A DNA stretch of 64,000 bases from Nothophaeocryptopus gaeumannii. Its lineage: Eukaryota; Ascomycota; Dothideomycetes; Mycosphaerellales; Mycosphaerellaceae. Both the position numbers and the translations under genes were made by a program. The notes beneath the pieces were generated by a model, which saw only the letters and a program-made list of their open reading frames with translations, made no database searches and was not told the DNA's origin. Below are positions 1 through 7,771 of this stretch, piece by piece. Location: NCBI GenBank assembly GCA_031771865.1, contig JASISA010000042.1, positions 427,501 through 491,500 of the forward strand, written 5' to 3'. How positions within the stretch are numbered: the first letter of the stretch is position 1; the number at the start of each line of letters is the position of its first letter.

Positions 1-37
1 AAATTTTTTTGAGCGCGTTGGATCTGCAGGGGTCCCC

Positions 38-365
38 GGACCGCGTTGGATTGTCGAGGGGCGACCCTGTTCTTCATCGATCACCTCGGGTCTCCTCGTG
101 ACGACCTCCGTGGAACTCCCCGGGCCTCGCAGGGTCTCTCTCCACGCCTCTCCGGCCGCGAGGGGGGGGGGCACGGACACCTCGCCCCTTCGCGGCCTGA
201 TAACTCTTGCCATCAACCGTCCCCTCACACCACCAGACCCGTTTGAGACTCGCAGGAGTCCACGCATGAATTCCCGAGCCCTCCGAGGTCGATGCGAGGC
301 TCGGTTCGGGAGTTGGCATGTCCGGACAAAGTTGTCCAGAGGAGGGGGTGGTACTCGCAGCAGGT
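38..365. repeat. GC-rich dispersed repeat, copy A
   Basis: A GC-rich block opens with the motif CGCGTTGGATTG...GGCGACCCTG at about 44-70. It continues through GGAACTCCCCGGGCCTC (113-129), GAGGTCGATGCGAGGC (286-301) and GTGGTACTCGCAG (350-362). The same ordered landmarks recur at 880-1041, and the first recurs at 33165-33192 and 33297-33326. I do not recognise the family; there is no convincing protein. ORFs here are GC-rich open-frame artefacts. Confidence 0.6.
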
Positions 366-699
366 CATATACCATCTTTTTATTTTTGCACACTTCGTGG
401 ATTTTCCCAATTCATTTCGCCCCGTGGAGGTGCCTGTGCCCTGCAACCGCGCACACACTAGCCTCGAGGCCTCGAGAGCCCCGAGCCAAGCCGGTGTGGC
501 CATCGGACCACTGAGGGCTATACAATGTCCCCGTCGATGCAAAAAGGCAGGGTCGCCCCCCGTAGCCGCCCATCGAGCCGCGAGAGGTCGCATCGCATCT
601 CACCTCCGAACAAGCTGGCACTTCAGGTACATCGAGAAGGAGCACAGGGAAGCTCGCGTATCGGTTTTGAGCCTGATCGGCCCGCGGGCGGCCGAGTAA
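366..699. other. Stretch between repeat copies, no gene seen
   Basis: This lies between repeat copies A and B. It is GC-rich with several overlapping open frames on both strands, none resembling a known protein. It may be internal sequence of the same repeat element, since a second GGTCGCCCCCCG-like stretch (550-562) echoes the repeat vocabulary. Confidence 0.3.
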
Positions 700-1041
700 T
701 ACACGATGCGAGATCCAACGCGTAGATCCAACGCGCTCGGAGGAGAGGTCGGTACCACGCGGCCGGCAGGACTCCCACGGACATGCCGCTCGGTGGACAT
801 GAGGAATCGATGCGCGAGAGGATACCGAGAAGGTGAGAGGTCCATCGGCCCACTCCTGCGGCCGGGATCGCGCGCAAGGCGCGACCGCGGGATTGTCCAG
901 GGGCGACCCTGCCTTTCGTCGACCACCTCGGATCGGCGACGACCGCGGAACTCCCCGGGCCTCACATGGCCTCTTTTCGTGTCCGAGGTCGATGCGAGGC
1001 CCGGGGCACGGTGGCGAATACGGGGTGGTACTCGCAGTAGG
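700..1041. repeat. GC-rich dispersed repeat, copy B, interrupting a hydrolase gene
   Basis: Bases 742-912 match 33021-33192 at roughly 85 percent by eye, including the shared string ACATGAGGAATCGATGCGC (798-816 and 33077-33095). Bases 882-1041 match copy A in landmark order. The right end abuts coding sequence of an alpha/beta hydrolase on the minus strand at about 1041, so the element appears to have replaced or truncated the 3' part of that gene. The mosaic of conserved and unconserved blocks suggests an old non-coding transposable element. Confidence 0.6.
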
Positions 1042-1405
1042 CCGCGATGACTGTGCCGAGACTATGACCGATGATGACGACGTTTTCGCTGCCCTCGCTG
1101 GCTGGTTTGGAAGGAGCTCCTTGAAGAGATGTGACGAGATCGCCCAGGTTGGAGACATGGTGTGCTACGGAGAGCTCGTGCGTCGAGTCCAGAGGGGTCT
1201 TGCCGAAACTTTCAAAGTCGACGGAGATAATGTTGTATTTGTCGAATGGGAGGTGAGAGAGTATGGGCGCATATGTCTCTGTCGAGCCACCAAGGCGGTG
1301 GAGCAGAATCAAAAGAGGGCCGCGAGGATTTCCGGATTTGAGGTAGTGGGTTCTGGTACCGCTGCGAGTTGTGAAGAAATTACAGGTTGGTGAAGGGCTT
1401 GTCAT
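1042..1405 (-). pseudogene. Alpha/beta hydrolase, N-terminal fragment cut off by a repeat
   Basis: Starting at the ATG at 1405, the minus strand encodes about 120 residues of a serine hydrolase. An oxyanion-type HRLGG segment (family norm HGLGG, so a Gly-to-Arg change) is followed by a strand with DFESFGKT and the nucleophile elbow GHSLG. Shortly after the elbow the similarity stops where the GC-rich repeat begins, near 1041. The catalytic Asp and His regions are absent, so no active enzyme is expected. Alpha/beta hydrolases are normally 260-320 residues. The intact hydrolase domain at 21.2 kb has the same general fold but is not obviously a close copy. The fold call is firm; a more precise substrate cannot be given. 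Confidence 0.6.
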
Positions 1406-1789
1406 CTCGAATCAGTATGGAGCTGCTGAGCTACTAACTGAAATCTGCCTATCCGATCTTAGTGTACAGCTCCTCGCACAAGCTTCCCATTTGGGGTGCT
1501 ATGTTGGCCGGCTTGCCGCGGCCGCAATGGCAAGGACAGCTCAAACACCACGCCAAGATGATTCGGCCGAGTTGATAAAGAAGACATGGCGCTTCGGCAG
1601 GATCGACGTACACCTCTCGGCCTTACGACAGCATGATTCGGTGCATGACACTAGACAATTCCGACCTCCCTGTAGTTCGACGATCGAGGCACGACCCAAG
1701 ATATTGCGACTGATCTCACTCAAAGTCATCTTTTTGACGAGCCGACGATCACGACAAAGCTAGGAACGTCATTGAAAGCAATCGCGACC
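1406..1789. promoter_or_regulatory. Intergenic region upstream of the dioxygenase gene
   Basis: These 384 bases separate the divergent starts of the hydrolase remnant and the first dioxygenase, so they should contain the promoter of the latter. I see no clear TATA box or named operator. Confidence 0.3.
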
Positions 1790-3094
1790 ATGGTCATTGC
1801 AGCGACCACCGTGACGGAGACGGAGACCAAGCCGGCGAAGGCTACGATATCTCTCAAGGCGGATCGTGAGCTATTGCCTTATAGCGACACCAGTAATGGA
1901 AGAATTGTTCCGATGAAACACGATACTTCTAGCAAAGTGGACTTTGGCGCTGAGGTGTACGGCATTGACCTTAATGATTTCACCGATGCAGACTTCCGCC
2001 TTATCCACGATGCACTGCATAAGCACAAGCTGCTTGTTTTCAAGGAGCAACCGGAGATGTTGAAGCCTCAGCAGCAGTCTCGATTGACCTCAAAGTACGC
2101 ACAACATCGCAGTTCCAGGGAACCAATTGCTGACTACGCTCGCAGCTTCGATCCAGACGAGACAACTGGCGGCTTCGCACATGGAGCAGACCCATATCTC
2201 ACATCCTACAACGGCGTCGACATATACGGTATTCCACAAAGACCAGCCATTCCGACCCAACCGCAAGTCCACATACTTGGAAGAGGCGAGGTACCTGAAG
2301 ATCACTATCAGTTTCCGCCAGGCTTCAAGGTCAAAGGCATCAACCACGTTGACTTCCATCTACCACCTCACATCCCAGCGGAAGAGCGAGAGAAGGGCGC
2401 AAGTCGGTTCTATCAGTGGCACTTCGACGGGTCACTTTACAACATCCCACCTCCCAGAGTTGGCTGTCTCCTCGCTGTTCGCACGCCCAAAGGTCCAGAC
2501 GTGACTGTCCGCTGGGACGATGGCTCAGGCGACGAGATGAGAATCGCACCCGGCGCAACAGCCATGGTTGCCGGAAGCAGAGCCCTCGCCATCCTTGACG
2601 ACGAGACACGAAACATTGTCGTGAACTCCAAAATCGAATATGCTCCTCATGCGTTCCGCTGGATGTCCACAGCTCACTCAACCCGTCTCGGCCACTCAAT
2701 TGAAACCGAAGGCCTCGAAATGCCCCTCGACAAACTCCCTCCTTGGACCAAAGACAAAATCTGCATATATCCCATGGTCTGGACGAACCCCGTCACAGGC
2801 GAGCAGTCTCTGCAAGTCCACGGACAAGGGGCATTCAAGCTCTACCTGAAGTCCAGTCCCGATGGCGAAGAGAAGGTGGTGGATGATTTGGGAGAAGTAA
2901 GAGCTTTCATGCACAAGATCATGAGACCTGCTCTTTCACCCGGAAACATCTATGCGCATCGACATGTAGAGCTGGATGTAATTTTGTGGTACAACAGAGC
3001 GCTGTGGCATAGTATAACGGAGTTTCCGGAATCCTACGGACCGAGAATTATGCATCAGTGCAATGTTGCTGCAAGTGACCATCCGACTGGGTAA
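1790..3094 (+). CDS. TauD/TfdA-type Fe(II)/2-oxoglutarate dioxygenase, XanA-like
   Basis: The protein oxidises a small substrate while decarboxylating 2-oxoglutarate. The nearest family I recognise is fungal xanthine dioxygenase (XanA), which turns xanthine into uric acid, but another substrate is possible. Visible features are the QWHFDG iron motif (His211, Asp213 in the uninterrupted frame), the distal His407 in LWHSIT and Arg419 in GPRIMHQ, which should bind 2-oxoglutarate. The first ATG is at 1790 in a good context (gcgaccATGG); the open frame extends slightly upstream only through a TTG. A 51 nt in-frame intron is likely at 2095-2145 (GTACGC donor, CTGAC branch, CGCAG acceptor). Removing it joins LTSN to FDPDE, matching the RFDP of the paralogue at 7772. 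The predicted product is 417 residues rather than 434. No signal peptide is evident. Confidence 0.85.
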   Translation: MVIAATTVTETETKPAKATISLKADRELLPYSDTSNGRIVPMKHDTSSKVDFGAEVYGIDLNDFTDADFRLIHDALHKHKLLVFKEQPEMLKPQQQSRLTSKYAQHRSSREPIADYARSFDPDETTGGFAHGADPYLTSYNGVDIYGIPQRPAIPTQPQVHILGRGEVPEDHYQFPPGFKVKGINHVDFHLPPHIPAEEREKGASRFYQWHFDGSLYNIPPPRVGCLLAVRTPKGPDVTVRWDDGSGDEMRIAPGATAMVAGSRALAILDDETRNIVVNSKIEYAPHAFRWMSTAHSTRLGHSIETEGLEMPLDKLPPWTKDKICIYPMVWTNPVTGEQSLQVHGQGAFKLYLKSSPDGEEKVVDDLGEVRAFMHKIMRPALSPGNIYAHRHVELDVILWYNRALWHSITEFPESYGPRIMHQCNVAASDHPTG

Positions 3095-3480
3095 ACTGCC
3101 TCTCCGGAGCCAAACAACATGACGACGGTGAAGAGGTCTGTCTTGTGCATGGAAGGCGATATGGAAAATATGAGAGTTGGTTCCCGAAGCTGGAAAGAAA
3201 ACATGGCGAAGTCAATGGATGATCGACAGAGGCTCGGCGGATACGCGGGTAATTGATGGGGATCTCCGGAAGGCCTTCCGTGTAAGTTTCAACTATGACG
3301 ACTGCCATCGTGGGACAACAACGCGTCCGACGACGTATCCTGTCAAGGATCGTGATCGTGTTTGCGTATGTAGCCACCAAATTTCGTTTCCTCGCCCGGT
3401 CCCACTCCGTACCCTTCCTAATAACTCTACCACAAGCCGTCAATCACACCTCCGAGCCAAGCCAAAGGAATACCACCACA
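3095..3480. other. Intergenic, no gene seen
   Basis: This is the 3' flank of the dioxygenase and the putative promoter and 5' leader of the next small gene. Open frames on both strands here have no recognisable product. Confidence 0.3.
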
Positions 3481-3894
3481 ATGGCACCACTCATGAAGAA
3501 GCTCTCCATGAAGATCAAACAGAAGAAAGACGGCTCCCACGGAAAAGACGAGCATCTCGAGCCATACCCAGACTACAACGAACAATACGAGCGACAATTC
3601 CGTCAATCCCTCGAAACCTCCAACGCCAGCCCGTCATCTACAGCATCGACCTCCACTCATCAGACATCGTCACCCACAACTAGACCACGAGCAACTTCAG
3701 CACTCCACAGACCATGGAAAAGCGAAACGCCAATACCGCAGAGGCCGTCACTGGCTGCAGGACCGGGGTTGAATACGCCGGGTAACGCAGGACGACATCC
3801 GAGTACGTATGGATTGCAAGGGACTGAGATTCCGGCTTTGAAGGAGAGCTATGAGGGAAGGGAGGAGGGGGTTATTCCGGCGGGGGCGAAGTAG
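3481..3894 (+). CDS. Small basic hypothetical protein
   Basis: This 137-residue frame starts at the ATG at 3481 (context ccacaATGG). The N-terminus is lysine-rich (MKKLSMKIKQKK at residues 5-16). It is followed by a Tyr- and Glu-containing stretch (EPYPDYNEQYERQFRQSLE), a Ser/Thr/Pro-rich low-complexity middle (about residues 50-75) and a Gly/Pro-rich tail ending in GAK. I do not recognise a domain. There is no signal peptide or membrane segment. The longer frame upstream of the ATG has no better start. Composition resembles short conserved hypothetical proteins of filamentous fungi and it may be real. It is also possible that it is a chance open frame. Confidence 0.45.
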   Translation: MAPLMKKLSMKIKQKKDGSHGKDEHLEPYPDYNEQYERQFRQSLETSNASPSSTASTSTHQTSSPTTRPRATSALHRPWKSETPIPQRPSLAAGPGLNTPGNAGRHPSTYGLQGTEIPALKESYEGREEGVIPAGAK

Positions 3895-4300
3895 ATGTTC
3901 TCTTCTGCCGGACGTCATGAACTTTGGATGATTATGATGAGGATCTGGATGAAAGGCATGAGGATGTCGAAAGGTTCACGAAATGATGTATGAGGAAGAC
4001 TGTTCACAACACATCCGGTGAGTAGGGATCTCTTCAGGACAAGCACAATCGGGATAGATTGGTCGACTCGAAGTCCTGCGGGAGGCACTGCGAATGAGTC
4101 GCATCAACGCTTGGTGGGTACAAGGCATCAGTGGAGCTTTCAGAATTGGCATATTGCATCTACACTGTGAGGGCATTCTTGATGTTGCGCATAGCATGCG
4201 CTTGAAAAAGAGAGAGAGCGTCATAATAGATCTAAGCACCAACAGCAACAGAATCGGCCGCTACGGGCGCCTTCTTACCACGATCTTCACGGCTCTCTGC
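3895..4300. other. Intergenic, possibly decayed 3' part of a dioxygenase
   Basis: No open gene is seen. The minus strand downstream of the dioxygenase fragment at 4301-4490 has several stops in every frame and may be its worn 3' continuation, but I could not align it to the family. Confidence 0.25.
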
Positions 4301-4490
4301 CGACACTGTGCACGGCATCCTTGAGCTGAGTCGCCAGTCTCTCCTTCCCGCCTGGTGTATCAAATTGAGAGAGGTCAAGCGTGACCAGGTGCGCCCAGTC
4401 TAACTCGTATTTCGACTCTCTAGCTTGCTAATATGAAGGCAGGACGTGCCTTGGCACATCTTGAACCGTTTGAGTTGCTGTAGCAGCCAT
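4301..4490 (-). pseudogene. 2OG-Fe(II) oxygenase, N-terminal fragment
   Basis: Reading the minus strand from the ATG at 4490 gives a start beginning MAATATQTVQDVPRHV. After an in-frame TAG it resumes as KYELDWAHLVTLDLSQFDTPGG followed by LATQLKDAVHSVG. This is the opening of the plant/fungal non-haem dioxygenase family (isopenicillin-N-synthase-like, DIOX_N). In that family a residue run of the type VDLSxF...AxxLxxAxxxxGFFYV comes first. The copy loses similarity after VG, just where the invariant GFF would be, and further stops follow. It is a dead fragment. Together with the remnant at 6385-7318 it shows that this neighbourhood once held several such oxygenases. Confidence 0.55.
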
Positions 4491-5566
4491 TTTGACAAGT
4501 TGATCCCGTGCCGTGGTGTAACAAAAAGTCCATTGTCGAGAAGAAGTTGTCTGACTACAGAGATAAACAAGAAGAGGTGTGAAACTCAACACAATCCGCC
4601 GCCCAGGCTAAGTTGGCCGATGAGCCGAAACAGCTTCACGCCCCTCACATACCACGAACAGCTCTGCCCAGTAGCAGAGCCGGTGTTCCTGGACACTATT
4701 TGGCGCTTATTCGGTACGTATCCTCTTTCAATGACGATTGAGGCAGCTTACTGACTACTGGGGTCACGTGTCGAGTGGACTTGCAGAGCACGCAATATGC
4801 ATGTCGTCTGAGCAAGCTTCTTTCCCGAACTGCACTACTCCATCTCTCGACATACCATAGGACTACTTGATATGATACACGACGCCAGTGATTGAAGGCA
4901 CATTTAAAGCTGCTGCAATTGGGTGGAAAAGTACCCATCTTCGAAAGACTTTCCTTGCGATGTCCCTAACAGCGGGCTTGGGTTGCATACCCAGCAAGCA
5001 GGACGTCGAGGTCTTCGCATGGGTTCCATGCGTCGATGCGGGTCTTGCCGCCATGATCTAGACACACTATGTTGAAAGGAGGCAATGCTCTATCTCGTTC
5101 CCATCCCTCGTAGAAATGACGTGTCACGCGTGATCTTGGCTTAGGCATTCCGGCATTACCGCGCAAGGAAGAATAATCTCTTGTAGCTTTGCTGCTCTAC
5201 CCGATCAAGGGGGAGACAGCCAAAAGGGGACAGCGCGGGTGTGCTCAGCGCCAGGACTATCCCTGTGTAGTTGTCCGTCCGGAGCCGATATAGAACAAGC
5301 TTGCAGCATAAACTAGCAACACTCCTTTCTACGAGGAGTTCAATACACTTAGTGCTTTGATTGGCTACATCGTAGAAATGTCTGAGAAGCCGAGATAGGG
5401 CAATACTCACCAGTCACCCGACCAGAGTCACTCGTTATATATATCGAACAGCACACGATCTGAATAGTTGGTTCTTTAATTAACCTGATTTCCAGCTACA
5501 CCTATTACTATTCCAACCTTTACTACGATCTTCCTCCTACAGCTAAATTCTCGGCCTTCGATCAAT
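4491..5566. other. Gene-poor spacer
   Basis: About 1.1 kb with only short unrecognisable open frames on both strands. The right-hand 100 bases precede the cysteine-rich protein gene and include an AT-rich run (TTAATTAACC at about 5477) that may belong to its promoter. Confidence 0.3.
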
Positions 5567-5841
5567 ATGTTCCGCCGTACTCTCCTCTTCTTAGGACTTC
5601 TTTACCTTGCCGTCCAGTCTGTGGTTGCGGACGAATGTGCGGATGGGTGGGGGAAACCAGTCTGTAGCTGTTGTTGTGTAAGTAAAATGAGGACCTTAGA
5701 TCGACTTAGAGACTGATTAGACACAAGGGTGCCGACGCCAGGGGATCAAAATTCTGTGGCGGCTGGTGCCACCACAACTCCCATGGAGTTCTCTATTGTT
5801 CAACACAAACTTTTGGGTGCGGGAATGATTGCCCAATATAA
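5567..5841 (+). CDS. Small secreted cysteine-rich protein, two exons
   Basis: Exon 1 is 5567-5677 and exon 2 is 5728-5841. The 50 nt intron (5678-5727) has a GTAAGT donor, an ACTGAT branch and a CAAG acceptor, and both exons are exactly 37 codons. The 74-residue product opens with a signal peptide: two arginines, then a leucine-rich core, with likely cleavage after SVVA at residue 21. The mature part of about 53 residues carries ten cysteines (24, 33, 35, 36, 37, 47, 51, 61, 68, 72), enough for five disulfides. It also has GGWC and a His-rich HHNSH stretch. Size, cysteine density and secretion fit an apoplastic effector or a defensin-like or antimicrobial peptide. I do not recognise a named family. 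The donor lies directly after a CSCCC run, so the intron splits the cysteine pattern in half. It sits among dead genes, a common setting for effectors. Confidence 0.7.
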
Positions 5842-6233
5842 TTGCGGACAGAGGCGGAGAGTGGTGGTAGGCCTGGAGGGTGGTGGTGGGCCTGGACGGT
5901 TATAGAGGGTGATGGTGGGTAGTGGTGGGCCTGGACGGTGGTGGAGGGTGATGGTGATGGTGATGTGCCTAGAGGATAGCAAGAAGGAAGTTCTGATTCC
6001 CATGTGAAGTCGTGATTCAGTAGGCGCACGGTTAACGTGCGCGCCTCGGCGCAAAGTAAAGCAACATCTCATTGGCTGGAGACTTGTCGAGAGATATAGC
6101 GATGTATCTGATCTCTCAGCTGAAGTTAAGGCCCAAGCAGACCAAGCGCTATGATTCGCCATCTCAACGAAAGTGAGGTGAGCAAGGGAGTAGGTTTACA
6201 GCGTATGTCTGTCTCTCCTTCTTTCCTCCAGCC
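5842..6233. repeat. G-rich minisatellite-like stretch and spacer
   Basis: Bases 5860-5975 are built from imperfect repeats of units such as GGTGGTGGGCCTGGACGG and GAGGGTGATGGTG, ending in a short GGTGAT run. Only two or three units are recognisable, so this is a small degenerate minisatellite. It lies in the 3' flank of the secreted-protein gene. The remaining bases up to 6233 contain nothing I can name. Confidence 0.5.
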
Positions 6234-6410
6234 ATGACCGATAAGCCATCAATTCCACTGGAAGCTTTGGAAACCATGGACACGAAAGACGTCGAGATCG
6301 GAGAGGCCGCTTCTCCGACGGACTCCATCTCGGACGACGAGAAAGCAAGGCTCAAGACCGCCTACCGCAAGGTCGATTTCCGAATCTTGCTCTGCCACCT
6401 TCGCTTTTAG
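6234..6410 (+). pseudogene. MFS transporter (allantoate-permease-like), N-terminal stub
   Basis: The ATG at 6234 starts a 58-codon frame. Its acidic, hydrophilic beginning (EALETMDTKDVEIGEA) runs into SDDEKARLKTAYRKVDFRILLC. That is the cytoplasmic N-terminus and the start of helix 1 of anion:cation symporters of the Dal5/allantoate permease type, where RKxDxRILP is followed by a long hydrophobic helix. Here the frame ends at a TAG (6408-6410) and no membrane helices follow. From about 6385 rightwards the bases read instead, on the minus strand, as the C-terminus of a dioxygenase. The stub is therefore a rearrangement junction and not a functional protein. The family call is moderately sure. 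Confidence 0.5.
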
Positions 6411-7318
6411 CGCAGTGTAGTACATTTTCATCGCATTGGCCGTGAACTCTCCACCCGTCATCATCGGATACTTCTGTCTTGGACCTTGAATCAAAGCATC
6501 CTTCCTCGGTTTGTTGAAGAACGCAATACTATACCTTTCGACAAAGAAGGCCCCCTTCCTCACAAGGAGTCTTGACTCGATGAAACGTACTCTTAAACCG
6601 ATCATCACTCCATCTCGTTAATAAATCCCCGATATTGCAGATAATATCCCCCGTCTTCGCCTCCACCTCCATCCAGGTATCACCTAGCCCGAAACGAAGT
6701 GACGACTTCTCGACCAGGGCAGATCTCTAGACCGGGTTAGGAGGTCCGTTGGAAGAGGAGAGAGAGAAAACCCCAGTCGGCATGAGCGCCAGCGCGGTGG
6801 TAGAATTCTCCAGAAGTATCTTTGGGTGTTGAGTAGTAATGGAGTAAGCGAAGGGCGGTTTGGCATTTCGGATTAGAAGCATCATGGTACTTAACGAAGT
6901 AGATGTCTTCGAAACCGAGACCGCGGGCAAAGCATACCATCAAGCATTCGCTGACAGCTTGGACTTGATGCATAAATTTTAGTGACATTTCTCGAAATGA
7001 TGGGACGTGGGCGTCAGAGATTCACAGGTCTTGCATGTTCTCGCCAAATTGGAGTTGCTAGGACTCTTTGTGGTCTGCAGCGCCTGTTGAGGGTCGGATT
7101 TGCGACTTCTTTTCCCAGCCGACGTTTTGTGAGTTCCAGGGGATTGTGGCCTTTACTTCAATGTCTGAGATTGGTATGCCCTGGTCGACTATCGAGAGGA
7201 GTTCTACATTTTCTGTGGCTTCGCATAGTTATACTGTGATCTCGTCGATTCGGTCGTCAAAAGCCGCACGACTGATCTTGGGTATTTCTCGATCGACGTA
7301 CTTCGTTGATGTGGCCAT
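6385..7318 (-). pseudogene. 2OG-Fe(II) oxygenase (isopenicillin-N-synthase-like), decayed
   Basis: From the ATG at 7318 the minus strand reads a normal DIOX_N start (STKYVDREIPKISRAAF). It continues with ATENVELLSIVDQGI, then QNVGWEKKSQIRPSTGAADH, FMHQVQAVSECLMVCFARGLG, and the iron-ligand region HRAGAHADWGFLSLLF. The end is YSIAFFNKPRKDALIQG and LKAKVAEQ. Pieces lie in different frames with stops between them (for example near 7232, 7080 and 6735). Near 6550-6575 a frameshift separates TFHRVKTP, with the second iron His, from the following FFVERYSIAFF. The overall order is complete, so the gene decayed in place at about 310 residues, but the left end abuts the MFS stub at a breakpoint. Fungal relatives sit in secondary-metabolism or xenobiotic loci; the substrate is unknown. 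Confidence 0.7.
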
Positions 7319-7771
7319 CGTGACTTGCGATGAGCCGGTCCAGGTCTGACGTCGGAACCAGGTTAAATGTGTTTGGAACAACCACCAGCCCTCAGGAACA
7401 TGTCAGCATGTAGGACGTAGCTCCTTGGCATCACATGAGGAATCTTGGCTGGATGTTGCTTCAGATGCGCCAAGAAGATAGGCCTGCAAGCTGCCCTAGC
7501 TGCCATCTCGACCGAGAGATAAGATAGCCTCGGAGCTCTCAAGCTCATCCGCTTCTCACATGAAGCCGGCCGTTGATACCGGTCGAAGTTGATGTGGACA
7601 TCGTGTGGCGTTTGCGATAGACATCCCATTCCTCGAGTCGGCGAACCGCGAAGAGGAATAGAACTACGACAGCCAGGCCAAAGATATCTCGAGTGGTTTC
7701 GAAGCAGCTCTCACACACACCAGACATCTTGACTTCCAGATCTTGTCATCTCGTTACAATTGATCGTTAAG
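7319..7771. promoter_or_regulatory. Intergenic, promoter side of the second XanA-like gene
   Basis: No recognisable gene is present. The region lies between the divergent starts of the dead oxygenase and the next dioxygenase. Confidence 0.3.

Noticed and set aside
412..1158. A 248-codon minus frame over the left repeat
   Set aside because: It runs through the GC-rich repeat and reads across the hydrolase in the wrong frame. It has no protein-like pattern.
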